From Mycoplana dimorpha (GTDB lineage Bacteria; Pseudomonadota; Alphaproteobacteria; Rhizobiales; Rhizobiaceae): a stretch of DNA of 64,000 nucleotides. A model generated the notes under the pieces. It saw only the letters and a list, made by a program, of their open reading frames with translations. It did no database searches and had not been told where the DNA came from. The stretch spans positions 1 through 64,000 of the forward strand of contig NZ_PZZZ01000002.1 of assembly GCF_003046475.1 (NCBI RefSeq), read 5' to 3'. A program made the position numbers and the translations under genes. This document shows positions 50,801 to 60,731 of the stretch, in pieces (position 1 is the stretch's first letter; each line of letters starts with the position of its first letter).

Positions 50801-52855
50801 TTAGAGGATGAAGTCGCTTGCGGACAGCTTGACGATGCCCTGCAGCTCCAGTTCGAAGTCGTGACGGCCGTCCCCGTTGATGTCGCCCTGGATGATGGTG
50901 ACATCCTTGTCGGTACCCGGGCGGTCTTCCGTCCGCCAGGCCAGTGCGCCGGGCTTGCGATCAAACAGGGCGTTGTCCTGGGCAATGAAATGGAAGGTAC
51001 CGTTGCCCTTGGCCGATCCGTTCGCGTCGATAGCCGACAGGTCGATCTTGTCCTGTCCCTTCTGGAAGTCGGTGATGACGTCCCGGCTGGAGTCGGACCC
51101 CGCCTCTGCCGCCGACTTGAAGGCGAAGGTGTCGGCGCCAGCGCCGCCCGTCAGGAGATCCTTGCCCGGGCCACCGTGGAGCGTGTCGTTTCCGGCGCCG
51201 CCATCCAGCTTGTCCGCGCCGTACCCGCCCTTGAGGACGTTCTTGCCATCATCACCGATCAGCACGTCGTTGTACTTGGAGCCGGTCACGTCCTCGATGC
51301 CGATGAGCTTGTCGCCCTGCGCATGGCCACCGGAGGCGGTGCCCGCCTTCAGGTTGATCTGCACACCCGCCGGAGACTTGTCATAGCTCGCCCGGTCCGT
51401 CCCGCTGCCGCCGTCCAGCACGTCCGCGCCGGCGCTGCCCAACAGGACGTCGTTGCCGCCCAGACCCTTCATCGTCTCGTTGCCGCTGGTGGACTGGCCG
51501 GCGAGCGGCATCCTGTCGTTACCGTTGGTGCCGAGGTAGACCTTGTCCGTGGTCGGCGGGTTCGGATCCGTCGTCGGCGGGGTCGGGTCGGTCGTCGGCG
51601 GCGTCGGATCGGTCACCGGCGGCGTCGTCGGGGTGTCCGTATTCGTCGAGCCGTCCAGGAACAGGTCGGTGGGCTTGGGAGCCTGGTTGTTGGGGTATTC
51701 GATGTTGCCGGAAATGTGGGTGTCGGAATCCTTTACGGCGTAATAGCCGTAGTGGCCCTTCTCGACGTGGTTGTTGGTGATCTTGATGTTGGTGGTCTTG
51801 TAGCCGTTGACGCCGCCGTAGCTGTAGACCGCATAACCGGCATCGCCAATCAGCAGATTGTTGTTGATCGTGACGTTGTTGATGTTGCCGAAATCGCTCT
51901 TGATGATGATGTCCGACGTCTGAGTGCTGTCGATCGTGTTGCCTTCGATCAGCACGCCATTCTGGCCACCCTGAACCGAGATGCCATCATAATGCGGCGA
52001 ACCGGCGGCCTCAAGGTCGTGGATGTAGTTGCCCTTCACCACGCTGGAACCACCCGACAGGGTGATACCGTTCTCCGACTTGGAAATGTCGTTGCCGATG
52101 AAGGTACCGGAGCCCAGGATGGCGGAGTTGCTCGAAGCTGAATAGCCCGGACCGACGAACTCGCTGTTCATGACGGTGATGTTCGGGCCTTTTTCAGCCT
52201 GGATACCCCACCAGCCATCGTACTTGATGACGGAGTTCTTGATCACGACGTCCGGTGCGGTAACGAGCAGCTGGCCCGTGATGATCTTGCCGTCGATCAC
52301 GGTGCCGGCCTTGGTGATCGTCATCGGACCCGTGTAGGCCGTCAGCTGCGTGCCGGCCGGAACACCCGTGTTGGATGCATCCGGGAAGTGGTTGGCGGTG
52401 GCAGCAGCAGGCGCCGCGGCGGCGGCGGCAACCGGGGCGTCAACGGACGGAGCTGCGTCGATGCCATGCTTCGAGGTGCTGCCGAGGGGTGCAGTCGGCG
52501 CGGTTACATCAGAGACGCCGACCGGCTTGGTCGAAGAGAGTTCGGTCGACGACTGGAGGTCGGATTTGACGGAGGTTGCGTCGGTCTTATCGGAAACCGA
52601 CAGATCCCGCCAATCAGCCTTGCTGTCGTGGCGGCCGGAGAACCGCGAGCCGAAGTCGTCGAGCATCTTGCTGACGCGTTCATTGTAGCCTTCGGCATCG
52701 ATCTTGCCGGAAACGTTCGACAGAAGGTCGAATAGCTTGTCGAGCGTCAGAGCTGCAGTCTGGCCCTTTTCGTTGATGGCATTGTCGATCAGGTCGACAT
52801 GCGTCTTCTCGGCCAGAGCACCGGCCTTGGTTACATCGCGAATTGTGCTTGTCAC
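50801..52855 (-). CDS. RTX-tailed right-handed beta-helix protein (type I secretion)
   Basis: A 684-aa protein without a Sec signal. Residues 1-155: polar, helical then Ala/Pro-rich low complexity. About 157-395: the parallel beta-helix, paralogous to the neighbouring gene. About 403-437: a threonine/proline linker with repeated DPTPPTT units. About 440-590: RTX calcium-binding nonapeptides, for example GGAGNDTLHGGPGKDLLTGG. The end (about 590-684) resembles the serralysin-type C-terminal domain (DVITDFQKGQDKIDL) with a type I secretion signal ending in SASDFIL. No protease motif is present. Expected to leave the cell by an ABC-type (PrsDE-like) exporter encoded elsewhere. Start GTG 52855. 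Confidence 0.88.
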   Translation of the reverse strand: MTSTIRDVTKAGALAEKTHVDLIDNAINEKGQTAALTLDKLFDLLSNVSGKIDAEGYNERVSKMLDDFGSRFSGRHDSKADWRDLSVSDKTDATSVKSDLQSSTELSSTKPVGVSDVTAPTAPLGSTSKHGIDAAPSVDAPVAAAAAAPAAATANHFPDASNTGVPAGTQLTAYTGPMTITKAGTVIDGKIITGQLLVTAPDVVIKNSVIKYDGWWGIQAEKGPNITVMNSEFVGPGYSASSNSAILGSGTFIGNDISKSENGITLSGGSSVVKGNYIHDLEAAGSPHYDGISVQGGQNGVLIEGNTIDSTQTSDIIIKSDFGNINNVTINNNLLIGDAGYAVYSYGGVNGYKTTNIKITNNHVEKGHYGYYAVKDSDTHISGNIEYPNNQAPKPTDLFLDGSTNTDTPTTPPVTDPTPPTTDPTPPTTDPNPPTTDKVYLGTNGNDRMPLAGQSTSGNETMKGLGGNDVLLGSAGADVLDGGSGTDRASYDKSPAGVQINLKAGTASGGHAQGDKLIGIEDVTGSKYNDVLIGDDGKNVLKGGYGADKLDGGAGNDTLHGGPGKDLLTGGAGADTFAFKSAAEAGSDSSRDVITDFQKGQDKIDLSAIDANGSAKGNGTFHFIAQDNALFDRKPGALAWRTEDRPGTDKDVTIIQGDINGDGRHDFELELQGIVKLSASDFIL
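51671..52387 (-). repeat. Beta-helix paralogous segment, copy 2
   Basis: DNA for the beta-helix of the RTX protein, matching 49614-50336 in frame. The two copies lie 1.3 kb apart in the same orientation, so they could recombine and delete the RTX tail. Confidence 0.85.
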
Positions 52856-53546
<691 letters not shown>

Positions 53547-53547
53547 C

Positions 53548-54558
53548 TCAAGATGGATCCGGATAGCCATCCATCCAGTCCTTTCGCCGCTGCCAGACGA
53601 TCCGCCATTCGTCGCCAGCCCGCTTCCAGCGTTCGCGGCCGGTGAGCGCGCCGAGAACCGGAACGCCGGTCGCCCTCAACCACACCGCAATCCGCATGGC
53701 AATGCGGGCCAGGCTCAGCTGCCATGCGGGCCAGTGCTTTTCGGCAAGCGTCATCTTGCCGGCAAACAGCTTCACCATCTTGCCGGAATAGACCTGCTCC
53801 GATGCGCCACCGAAATGCACGATCTCTGACGTTGGCGTGAATCGCGGCCTGGCCCCGAAGGCGCGCGCCCGCAGACACAGGTCGGCCTCCTCGGCATACA
53901 TGTAGAAGCGCCGGTCAAACCCTCCGAGCTTGCGCCAAAGGTCGGCATCGATGAGCAGATAGCAGCCGGAGACGATGTCGACCTCGCGTTCGCTTTGCCG
54001 GTCGAAGCCGCCATAGGCTTCCGAATTGAACAGCGCGGAGTGCGGAAACAGCTTCTGAAGCCCGAAGCCATAGCAAAAGACCGACCAGACCGACATCCGC
54101 GCCCAGATCGACGAGGGATCGAGCCGCCGTTCGCCGTCGTAGGTGCGGCCCCCCCAGATCCGCGCCTCGGGCGTGCGCTCGGCGAAGGTCAGCAGGCTTT
54201 GCAAGGCCCCCGGAAGAAGGATGGTATCGGGATTGAGCAGCAAGATGCGCCGCCCCCGCGCCCGTTCCGCCATCAGGTTGTTGGCCCGGGCAAAGCCGAG
54301 ATTTTCGTCCGAGGCAAACACATGGAGCCGCTTGCCGAGTTGGTCGGCGAACTTGGCCTTGATCTGGTCGGCGGATCCATCCGGGCTATTGTTGTCGCAC
54401 AGCAGCAGTTCAAAGCTCACGCCGGTACCGGTGTCGAACACTGACTGCAGGGCTGCGATGGTTATTGTGGCGGTGTTGTAGCTGACCATGATGATCGACA
54501 GGTCGGGGCTGGCCGGTGCGCCGGTCGTAGAAGCGGGTGTCTGCGTCACGTTGTTCAC
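53548..54558 (-). CDS. Family 2 glycosyltransferase (rhamnosyltransferase-like)
   Basis: A 336-aa GT-A transferase. LSIIMVSYNTATITIAALQS, LLLCDNNSPDGSA, NLGFARANNLMAER and ILLLNPDTILLPGAL (about residues 99-113) are the blocks of the dTDP-rhamnosyltransferase type; CYLLIDADLWRKLGGFDRRFYMYAEEADLCLR carries the ED pair. Start GTG 54558 is next to a GAGG box; GTG 54549 has better spacing (9 nt). The stop codon lies 2 nt before the AG repeat. 27 nt separate it from the next glycosyltransferase. Confidence 0.85.
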   Translation of the reverse strand: MNNVTQTPASTTGAPASPDLSIIMVSYNTATITIAALQSVFDTGTGVSFELLLCDNNSPDGSADQIKAKFADQLGKRLHVFASDENLGFARANNLMAERARGRRILLLNPDTILLPGALQSLLTFAERTPEARIWGGRTYDGERRLDPSSIWARMSVWSVFCYGFGLQKLFPHSALFNSEAYGGFDRQSEREVDIVSGCYLLIDADLWRKLGGFDRRFYMYAEEADLCLRARAFGARPRFTPTSEIVHFGGASEQVYSGKMVKLFAGKMTLAEKHWPAWQLSLARIAMRIAVWLRATGVPVLGALTGRERWKRAGDEWRIVWQRRKDWMDGYPDPS

Positions 54559-54585
54559 CTCAAGTCATCGGGCGAGTTGGTGCAT

Positions 54586-55479
54586 TCACCGGTCCCAGTC
54601 GTGGCGATCGCTTGCCGGCCCGCGCACCAGGATGCGGGCCATCGCATAGCCGCGGTAGGTCCGCACCGCACAGAGACACGCAAAGGCCGTGGCGCGTTGT
54701 GTCAGGCCGGCCACGCGGGGTGACGTCAGGACCGTCGGAACCTCGATGAGGGGAGAACCGGAAACCGCAATTGTCCTGCCGATCCATTTGGCGATTCCCC
54801 ACGGCCCCGGCGTCTTTCCCTCAAAATCATGAGCGATGAGGCGGTCCCACTTGCGGCTCAGTTCGGAGAATTTCTTGCGCGCCGGGTGATAGACGATCAT
54901 CGGGGCGACATATTCGATGCGGTAGCCCAAGGCCTTCGAGCGCAGTCCCCAGTCTCGATCTTCGGCAATGCCGATACCAGCGAAGGGGCCGACATGACGC
55001 AGGACGTCCGGGCGCATGGCAAGATTGCCCGTGCCGGAGAATCCCTTCTTTATATAGTCTTTGTTGCGGTAGGAGTAGATCGCCTCGTAGAGCTCGAGGA
55101 ATGTTGGTCTGGTCGGATCGGCAAACCCGACCTGTACATCGCCGCCGATGATCTGTGTGTTCGGATTGGCGAATGCCTTTTCTATGTGATGCAGCCAGTC
55201 CCGATGCGGGTAGCAATCCGCATCGATGAAGGCCAGCACATCGCCTTTGGCGGTCGCAGCACCCAGGTTTCGGGCAGGACCGGGCCCTGGCGTCTTCTCG
55301 GACAATAGCGTCACCCCGGGCCATTCAGCGCAGACGGCTTCCGGCATCCGGCGCGAGGCGTTGTCGACCACGATGATTTCGACACCCGCCTGCACGTCTC
55401 GCTGTGCATGCAATCTCGATAGACAGACTTGCAGCTGGTCTTCCTGATTGTAATGCGGAATGATCACCGAAATCAGCAT
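54586..55479 (-). CDS. Family 2 glycosyltransferase
   Basis: A 297-aa GT-A transferase. ISVIIPHYNQEDQLQVCL, IIVVDNASRRMPE, GPGPARNLGAA and FIDADCYPHRDWL (about residues 86-98) are present, then TGNLAMRPDVLRHVGPF and EDRDWGLRSKALG with the ED site. Donor and acceptor unknown. GAAGG lies 7 nt ahead of ATG 55479, within the end of a small upstream frame (overlap 7 nt). Confidence 0.87.
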   Translation of the reverse strand: MLISVIIPHYNQEDQLQVCLSRLHAQRDVQAGVEIIVVDNASRRMPEAVCAEWPGVTLLSEKTPGPGPARNLGAATAKGDVLAFIDADCYPHRDWLHHIEKAFANPNTQIIGGDVQVGFADPTRPTFLELYEAIYSYRNKDYIKKGFSGTGNLAMRPDVLRHVGPFAGIGIAEDRDWGLRSKALGYRIEYVAPMIVYHPARKKFSELSRKWDRLIAHDFEGKTPGPWGIAKWIGRTIAVSGSPLIEVPTVLTSPRVAGLTQRATAFACLCAVRTYRGYAMARILVRGPASDRHDWDR

Positions 55480-55673
55480 GACACGGCCTTCAGAAGAACA
55501 TCTGCAACCTCGGTGCGCCGTAGCTGGGGCAGGCCGGAGGCATATTCATCGATCCTGCTATCCATGACGATCACGCATCCTTCCATCACTTGCCGAAGTG
55601 CGCGCCACCGCAAACCAGCCAGCGAACCTGCCGACACTGGCTGGGGTGAAGGGGTGAAGGGTTTGTCGATCAC
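55473..55673 (-). CDS. Small hypothetical protein between two glycosyltransferases
   Basis: A 66-aa frame starting at GTG. It overlaps the upstream glycosyltransferase stop as GTGA and the downstream start by 7 nt. Such overlaps on both sides suggest it is translated within the operon, since without it there would be a 190-nt gap. I do not recognise the sequence; there is no membrane segment. It could also be a gene remnant. Confidence 0.4.
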   Translation of the reverse strand: MIDKPFTPSPQPVSAGSLAGLRWRALRQVMEGCVIVMDSRIDEYASGLPQLRRTEVADVLLKAVSC

Positions 55674-56893
55674 GATGCAGAATAATGGCGCTGATCATGA
55701 GCCTCGAACCTTCGGCGGAACAGGTCGGTATAGGTCTTGAGGTATCGGGCTGCCTCACCCGTCCAGCAAAAGTCGCGTTCTGCCACGGCTCGACCAACCA
55801 TGCTCATCTTTTGGCGCCTTGCCGGATCGTCGATGAGGGTGAGGATGCCGTCTGCCAGGGCCTTGGGAGAGTGTTCCGGCACCACCAGCGCAGCCTCGCC
55901 GGCTTCCTTCGTCGCCTGGCCCAGATTGAACTGAACGATAGGCAAGCCCAGCATCATGTACTCGAAGACCTTGTTCATCGACAGCTTGTCGTTGAGTTCG
56001 CCTGGCGGGTCGGGAATGACCCCGACCTCGAATGCCGACATATGAGCCAACAGTGTTGGACCGCTGAGGTAGCCTGTGAACTGCAGCTGCTGGCCAAGCC
56101 CGAGCCTGGCGGTCAACGCCTTCAGGCGGTTGAGTTCCGGTCCGTCGCCGATGATGAGGCAGTTGATGTCGGACCGCTTCCGCACATGCAAAATCTCGGC
56201 GAAGGCATGGATCAGCGTTTCCACGCCATCCTGCTGGCCCATGATTCCGAGGTAACCGATCAGGTGCTTGCCAGATGCAGTCAGCGATTGATCAGCGGCG
56301 GTAGGCCTGAACCGGGATGCCTCCGGGTAGCTCTTGACGACGACGACGCGATCCGGCGCCATTGCGCCTCGCTCTACGGCGATATCGCGAAAAGCCTCGT
56401 TCGTTGCGATGCTCGCGTCCGCCAGGCGAAAGGTCTGCTTCTCGAAGAAGCGCAGGAACCTGTAAAGCAGATCCTTTCGGCCGAACTTGCTGACATACAG
56501 CTCCGGGCTGAGGTCGTGGTGGTCGAACACGAAGGAGGTGCCGAACAGAACCTTGTGAAGAAGTGCCACCAGAAAAAGCAGATCGGGCGGATTGCAGGCC
56601 TGAATGACATCAATCCGCCGCCGCCGCCGGACCCGAAACGACAGACAGAAATGATAGGTGAGGGCCGTGAAGTACTCGAGGAAATATCCGGTCGCGGAAA
56701 CTGCCTCCCGTAGCGGATGTCGATAGATGTGGACGCCGTTGACGACCTCATAGCTCTTGTCGTGACCGCGGCCTTTCGGACAGATCACCGACACTTCATA
56801 GCCCGCGTCGATAAGTGCAACAGCCTCCTGCCAGACCCGGCGATCAAAGGGAACCGGCAGGTTTTCAACCAGTATCAGGATGTGGTGCTTCAT
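55670..56893 (-). CDS. Family 4 glycosyltransferase (WbuB-like)
   Basis: A 407-aa GT-B transferase. N-terminal acceptor domain: ILILVENLPVPFDRRVWQEA and VSVICPKGRGHDKSYEVVNG. Middle: QACNPPDLLFLVALLHK, FVFDHHDLSPELYVSKF. C-terminal donor domain: IGYLGIMGQQDGVETLI, IIGDGPELNRL and SMNKVFEYMMLGLPIV with the E-x7-E type site. This family commonly uses UDP-N-acetyl sugars or related donors. ATG 56893 chosen; the open frame reaches 63 codons further without family sequence. The stop overlaps the small frame downstream. Confidence 0.9.
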   Translation of the reverse strand: MKHHILILVENLPVPFDRRVWQEAVALIDAGYEVSVICPKGRGHDKSYEVVNGVHIYRHPLREAVSATGYFLEYFTALTYHFCLSFRVRRRRRIDVIQACNPPDLLFLVALLHKVLFGTSFVFDHHDLSPELYVSKFGRKDLLYRFLRFFEKQTFRLADASIATNEAFRDIAVERGAMAPDRVVVVKSYPEASRFRPTAADQSLTASGKHLIGYLGIMGQQDGVETLIHAFAEILHVRKRSDINCLIIGDGPELNRLKALTARLGLGQQLQFTGYLSGPTLLAHMSAFEVGVIPDPPGELNDKLSMNKVFEYMMLGLPIVQFNLGQATKEAGEAALVVPEHSPKALADGILTLIDDPARRQKMSMVGRAVAERDFCWTGEAARYLKTYTDLFRRRFEAHDQRHYSAS

Positions 56894-57253
56894 GGAAAAC
56901 GGCTGCCTCCGGCTCGCGTCCGCGACCTGAAGGGCCAGAATAGGGCGGCCGGTACTTACCTCTCCAGTTGGCAAAGTGGATAGTTGCATGGCCTTTCGTT
57001 GACGGGGGAGCGTTCTTATTTGCCGAGCACCACGCCTGATCGCGGCATACGTAGAGGTGTGCCTTGAAGAACGCCGAGGCAATGCGGCGTCTTCTGGCCC
57101 TTCGCTTCATCCATGGCGGGACGTCTGCATCATGGACGCTCGCCGCAACCAGTTCGCCGCCCGTCTCGACGCAACCGGCGTTCTTCTGATTGCAGGCAGG
57201 TTGCGGCGCCTATCAACGCCATCGCTGCCACCATGCGAGAGATTGGAAACGGG
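56894..57253. other. Intergenic region, no gene seen
   Basis: About 360 bp between two minus-strand glycosyltransferase genes. It may contain a promoter for the GT4 gene. No supported coding frame, hairpin or repeat noticed. Confidence 0.45.
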
Positions 57254-58612
57254 CTAATTTGCTCTCAGCAGTGATCGATACAATGCCTCTTCAACAGCTG
57301 CTCCTGCTGTGTCCCAGGACATCGTTAGCACACTTGCTGCGGCCCTTTTCGAATGGGCGTCTGCATCCGGAGCGCAAACCACGTCATCCAGTGCTGCCGC
57401 CAGGCCACTGGGGGTGAGCGGGGCGTATCGGACATACGGGTTGTCCAGCACCATGCGATTGTGGCCGGCATCGTTGACCACCGGAATGCAGCCGCAGGCG
57501 AGCATTTCGTGTGGCACCAGCGAAACATTGGTCAACGACAGGGCGAGGCCCGCACGGCAGGAATTGTATACATCGTTCAGCTTTTCAGGGCTCGCCACGC
57601 CGTGATCGATGAACTTCAAGGAAGTGCCAGCCATGTCTGTGCCGAATAAATGCAGTTCGATTCCCGGCTGGCGCTTGGCAAACAGCTCCAACGCCAGAAG
57701 TCCCAACTCAACGGCTCGACGCGGTGTCTCCGGGCGGGCGTAAAAGGCAATTCCCGAACGTCTTGCCGATGCTTCGTAATGGTATCGGGCCGTGTCGCAG
57801 CCGAATGGAAAGCTGTCGGTGTCCATCCCGAATTCACGAGACAGCTTGTCAGCCAGCCATCGGCCTGCAGTGATCCCGTGAAAACCCATGCGATAGGTGT
57901 TTTCGGCAAGCGCGCTGTTCGTTCCGACCGGATAGAAATAGGGCTCGTAGTCCTGAACGAAATAGAACCGCTTTCCGGCCGTCCCCGCATTATAGACCGC
58001 GTAGGCGGACGGCCAGCTGGTCGCCACGACCGCGTGCGCGTCGCTCATCCCGTTTCGCACCCACCCGATCTCGCAGGTTATGCCATAGTGCTGGCGTGCC
58101 AGATGCTCATAATACTTCTGGTCGCCGCCATAAGGGTCATAAAAGTAGACGCGGTTTTTGTGGCCCTTGGCTTGCAGGTACCTGATGATACGCGAAATCG
58201 TCGTGTGGCCGCCTGAGCCCGGGCCGGCGGGGACCATCACCCAGTTGATCATGATCGGCTGATCGGCGACGATCGGGAGGAGGCAGTTGAGCGGGCGGCG
58301 CTCGAGGTCAGCGGCAATCACGTCCTCGGGTCGCACTTCCCAGGTGAACTTCCGAGGCTTGATCCAGTCCACTGCCTTGGCGCGGACCCGATCGGCGACG
58401 GCTGTGAAGCCCTCGTTTGTCAACAGATTATAGATCTGGCGCGTGCGGCGCTCGATCTGCAGACGGGTAGAGCTCAACGCGGAGCCGAGCGTCTTCCTTC
58501 CTTGCTTTTGCCAGCGAGCAACCTCAACGGCATCGACACTTGTCGTCAGCTTGTCAGCGACGCCTGGCCTGCAATGTGAATAATCGCTGCTGTTTCTTAT
58601 CTTGTTGTCCAT
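57254..58612 (-). CDS. WsaF-like glycosyltransferase
   Basis: A 452-aa GT-B transferase resembling the rhamnosyltransferase WsaF family. After about 100 polar residues: PIMINWVMVPAGPGSGGHTT, RVYFYDPYGGDQKYYEHL, ATSWPSAYAVYNAGTAGKRF and YFVQDYEPYFYPVGTNS, then FHGITAGRWLADKLSREFG and SLVPHEMLACGCIPVVNDAG near the end, which holds the conserved Glu. The family transfers rhamnose or related sugars. ATG 58612 with GGTGGA 8 nt upstream is chosen over a frame opening 80 codons earlier. Confidence 0.85.
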   Translation of the reverse strand: MDNKIRNSSDYSHCRPGVADKLTTSVDAVEVARWQKQGRKTLGSALSSTRLQIERRTRQIYNLLTNEGFTAVADRVRAKAVDWIKPRKFTWEVRPEDVIAADLERRPLNCLLPIVADQPIMINWVMVPAGPGSGGHTTISRIIRYLQAKGHKNRVYFYDPYGGDQKYYEHLARQHYGITCEIGWVRNGMSDAHAVVATSWPSAYAVYNAGTAGKRFYFVQDYEPYFYPVGTNSALAENTYRMGFHGITAGRWLADKLSREFGMDTDSFPFGCDTARYHYEASARRSGIAFYARPETPRRAVELGLLALELFAKRQPGIELHLFGTDMAGTSLKFIDHGVASPEKLNDVYNSCRAGLALSLTNVSLVPHEMLACGCIPVVNDAGHNRMVLDNPYVRYAPLTPSGLAAALDDVVCAPDADAHSKRAAASVLTMSWDTAGAAVEEALYRSLLRAN

Positions 58613-58873
58613 CAGCCGAATCCACCCAAACTGTCGATCGCTCGCGAGCCGTGTTGGAGGTAGAGAGCAGGCGCTATTCTGGTTTCGCGTCAAGCGCATC
58701 GGCCGTACTCTGTGATCGACACAGTTCACCTTCCATCGGCGAAATTCGGCGATATTTCCCGCACAGGCAGCGATTTGAAGGCCCGCTATCAACGATCTCG
58801 ACACTAGCATGCAATGTTGCAGATCGCCGCTATTCATTGGTTTAGGGTGCAATCCCTCACTCGTTGCAACTCA

Positions 58874-60367
58874 TCATTCCGTCTGCTGTCTTGGCGAACC
58901 TTGGCGGCGTGCTGGTGAATGGCTGGTGCGATCCGCGCGTGATGGCTGACTGCTTCTGGGACGTGGCCGATGAAAGCCTGTCTTGTCTGCTGCTTGCGAT
59001 ATCTTGCTCGCACGAGTTTCGCGTCCGCCGCGGCCGCCTGATGCTTCGCGGCCGAGCTTCGCGTCGAGTATCCAGGCGCCACTGCCCATCAGGAACAGGA
59101 ACCACACATAGACAGCCGCCCAAAAGTGCACTGTCGAGCCGACGATCAGGAAAACTGTCATGCAGATCACATAACCGCTGCGATAGGCCGCCTCTCTTTC
59201 ATCGAGTCCCTTCTTGAAGGCGGCTCCGAACAAAAGCGATCCGTAACAGGCAAGGAGCAGGATTATCGCCGGAATGCCGTGTCGCATGGCAATCAGCAGC
59301 CAGAAATTGTCGACGCTTTCCGGCATCCACCAGGGGCGTACCCAGGTGCCCAATCCGATGCCGAAGACGGGATGGTTGGCGACCGACGCTGTACCGGAAT
59401 CCCATATCGCCAATCGCATCCAGCCCGTCTGAGGATCAAACGTAAAACGCGAAATGTAGAACTGGACGGCGGTTTGATTTGAGCCGATCTCGACGGCGAG
59501 ATAGCCCATGAACAGTATTCCAAACAGCAGGGCCCATCTGTATCGGAATGCTCGCAGTGCCCTCTGCCATCCAACGAGTCCCCACTGCAACAGGAGGCCG
59601 GCGATCGGTGCCGAGGACAATGACAGGAATGCGGATAACGACATGACCGCAGGCAGCCAAAGTGCCCGCCCGCCCTTGCCATAGCCCAGAACCGCGTAGG
59701 CGAGTACGACGAGACTGCCGCAGAACGTGCCGTAAAGGATGGAGTGATTAAAGGGCCCCTGTACGCGCCAGAGCCCCATGCGGGGTTCCATCGTCGTGAT
59801 ATCGACGGTCGGAAAAACCAATGCCAGTGTGGTGAGCAACGGTTTGTGGCTCGTTAGCGATTCATATATCGCGAAGGGAAGCAAGATGATGATCAGTTTG
59901 CAAACGAACCTGACCATCGCGTGGAAGTCGTCTGCGGTGCGGATGTAGCATCGCGCCAGAAAATAGGCGCCCAAGGTTTCGATGTTCAGCATGCCGATCG
60001 CCTCGATCATGGCGAACGGGCCGCCAACGATGGCAAGGCTCAGCGAGCTCCAGAGGCTGAACAATATGACCGTGACGTCTGCGAAGCGGATGGGGCCTGC
60101 TTTCCCCCGGACCCACGCGAACAGGCACGGCAGCAGCATCAGCAGTAAAACGATGCGGTAGACCGACAGATTCATCGGCCCGATCGGGATGATCCACGGG
60201 GTGACCAGACCGACCAGGAAGGCCTGGACCGGCCAGGGAAGGCGAGTGTTCTTCGAACTGATCAAGCTTGCGCGAAGAGATCGAGGGCGACGTTTAGCAA
60301 GCGCCGTGCTCGGCATCCGCGCTGCCGGTGCGGGATCATCGGTCCAACCGGACGTATGACTTTGCAT
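58874..60367 (-). CDS. O-antigen ligase/polymerase-like membrane protein (Wzy type)
   Basis: A 497-aa polytopic protein with about ten hydrophobic segments between residues 45 and 430. A large periplasmic loop includes RFTFDPQTGWMRLAIWDSG and HPVFGIGLGTWVRPWWM, the Wzy_C/O-antigen ligase pattern; the cytoplasmic tail is basic and low in complexity (about 440-497). It probably polymerises the repeat unit of this second locus. ATG 60367; the longer frame upstream lacks family sequence. It is the first minus-strand gene of the 53.5-60.4 kb glycosyltransferase run. Confidence 0.82.
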   Translation of the reverse strand: MQSHTSGWTDDPAPAARMPSTALAKRRPRSLRASLISSKNTRLPWPVQAFLVGLVTPWIIPIGPMNLSVYRIVLLLMLLPCLFAWVRGKAGPIRFADVTVILFSLWSSLSLAIVGGPFAMIEAIGMLNIETLGAYFLARCYIRTADDFHAMVRFVCKLIIILLPFAIYESLTSHKPLLTTLALVFPTVDITTMEPRMGLWRVQGPFNHSILYGTFCGSLVVLAYAVLGYGKGGRALWLPAVMSLSAFLSLSSAPIAGLLLQWGLVGWQRALRAFRYRWALLFGILFMGYLAVEIGSNQTAVQFYISRFTFDPQTGWMRLAIWDSGTASVANHPVFGIGLGTWVRPWWMPESVDNFWLLIAMRHGIPAIILLLACYGSLLFGAAFKKGLDEREAAYRSGYVICMTVFLIVGSTVHFWAAVYVWFLFLMGSGAWILDAKLGREASGGRGGRETRASKISQAADKTGFHRPRPRSSQPSRADRTSHSPARRQGSPRQQTE

Positions 60368-60620
60368 CGCGGGCTCCACATTATCCGTGTGCGTGTTGTG
60401 TCCAACGGCTTCTCGGCGGATCGCCACTTCTCAATGCGGGCTCCAGCGAAGAAGCTGCATGCCCAAACCCGGTGCAAGACGCCCACTCACGGCATTGATC
60501 GCCCGCCAACAGGAAAGGCCGAAAAGGTGTTTGAGCTCAACTTCGCCCATCTCAGCATTTCCAGATCCTGGGACACATCGTGCATAGAGGCGCAAATCTC
60601 TGGACAAGGCAGGTGAGTAA

Positions 60621-60731
60621 TTGATCGATGATCAGGATGCGCGGCTGAGCATCGTTCTGACTCAATACACTTTCCACGCATTGCTCAAGATACCTCCCAT
60701 ACCGATGATTAGGTATGGGGACATCGAGCGC
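60621..60731 (-). pseudogene. Fragment of a family 2 glycosyltransferase N-terminus
   Basis: Minus-strand translation reads VPIPNHRYGRYLEQCVESVL followed by SQNDAQPRILIIDQ. This is the start of a GT-A family 2 transferase (normally IPNYRYGRYLEQCVESVL ... ILIIDDASPD). The reading breaks after IID, before the rest of the nucleotide-binding loop; no matching continuation is readable in any frame. About 35 codons survive, in a 1-kb region otherwise free of genes. Confidence 0.6.

Noticed and set aside
51540-51650. Short direct repeats suggestive of a CRISPR array
   Set aside because: They are codons of the Thr/Pro linker (DPTPPTT units) of the RTX protein with no unique spacers.
50801-52855. RTX protein as a serralysin-type protease
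   Set aside because: The C-terminal domain resembles that of serralysins, but there is no zinc-binding HExxH motif; the core is a beta-helix.
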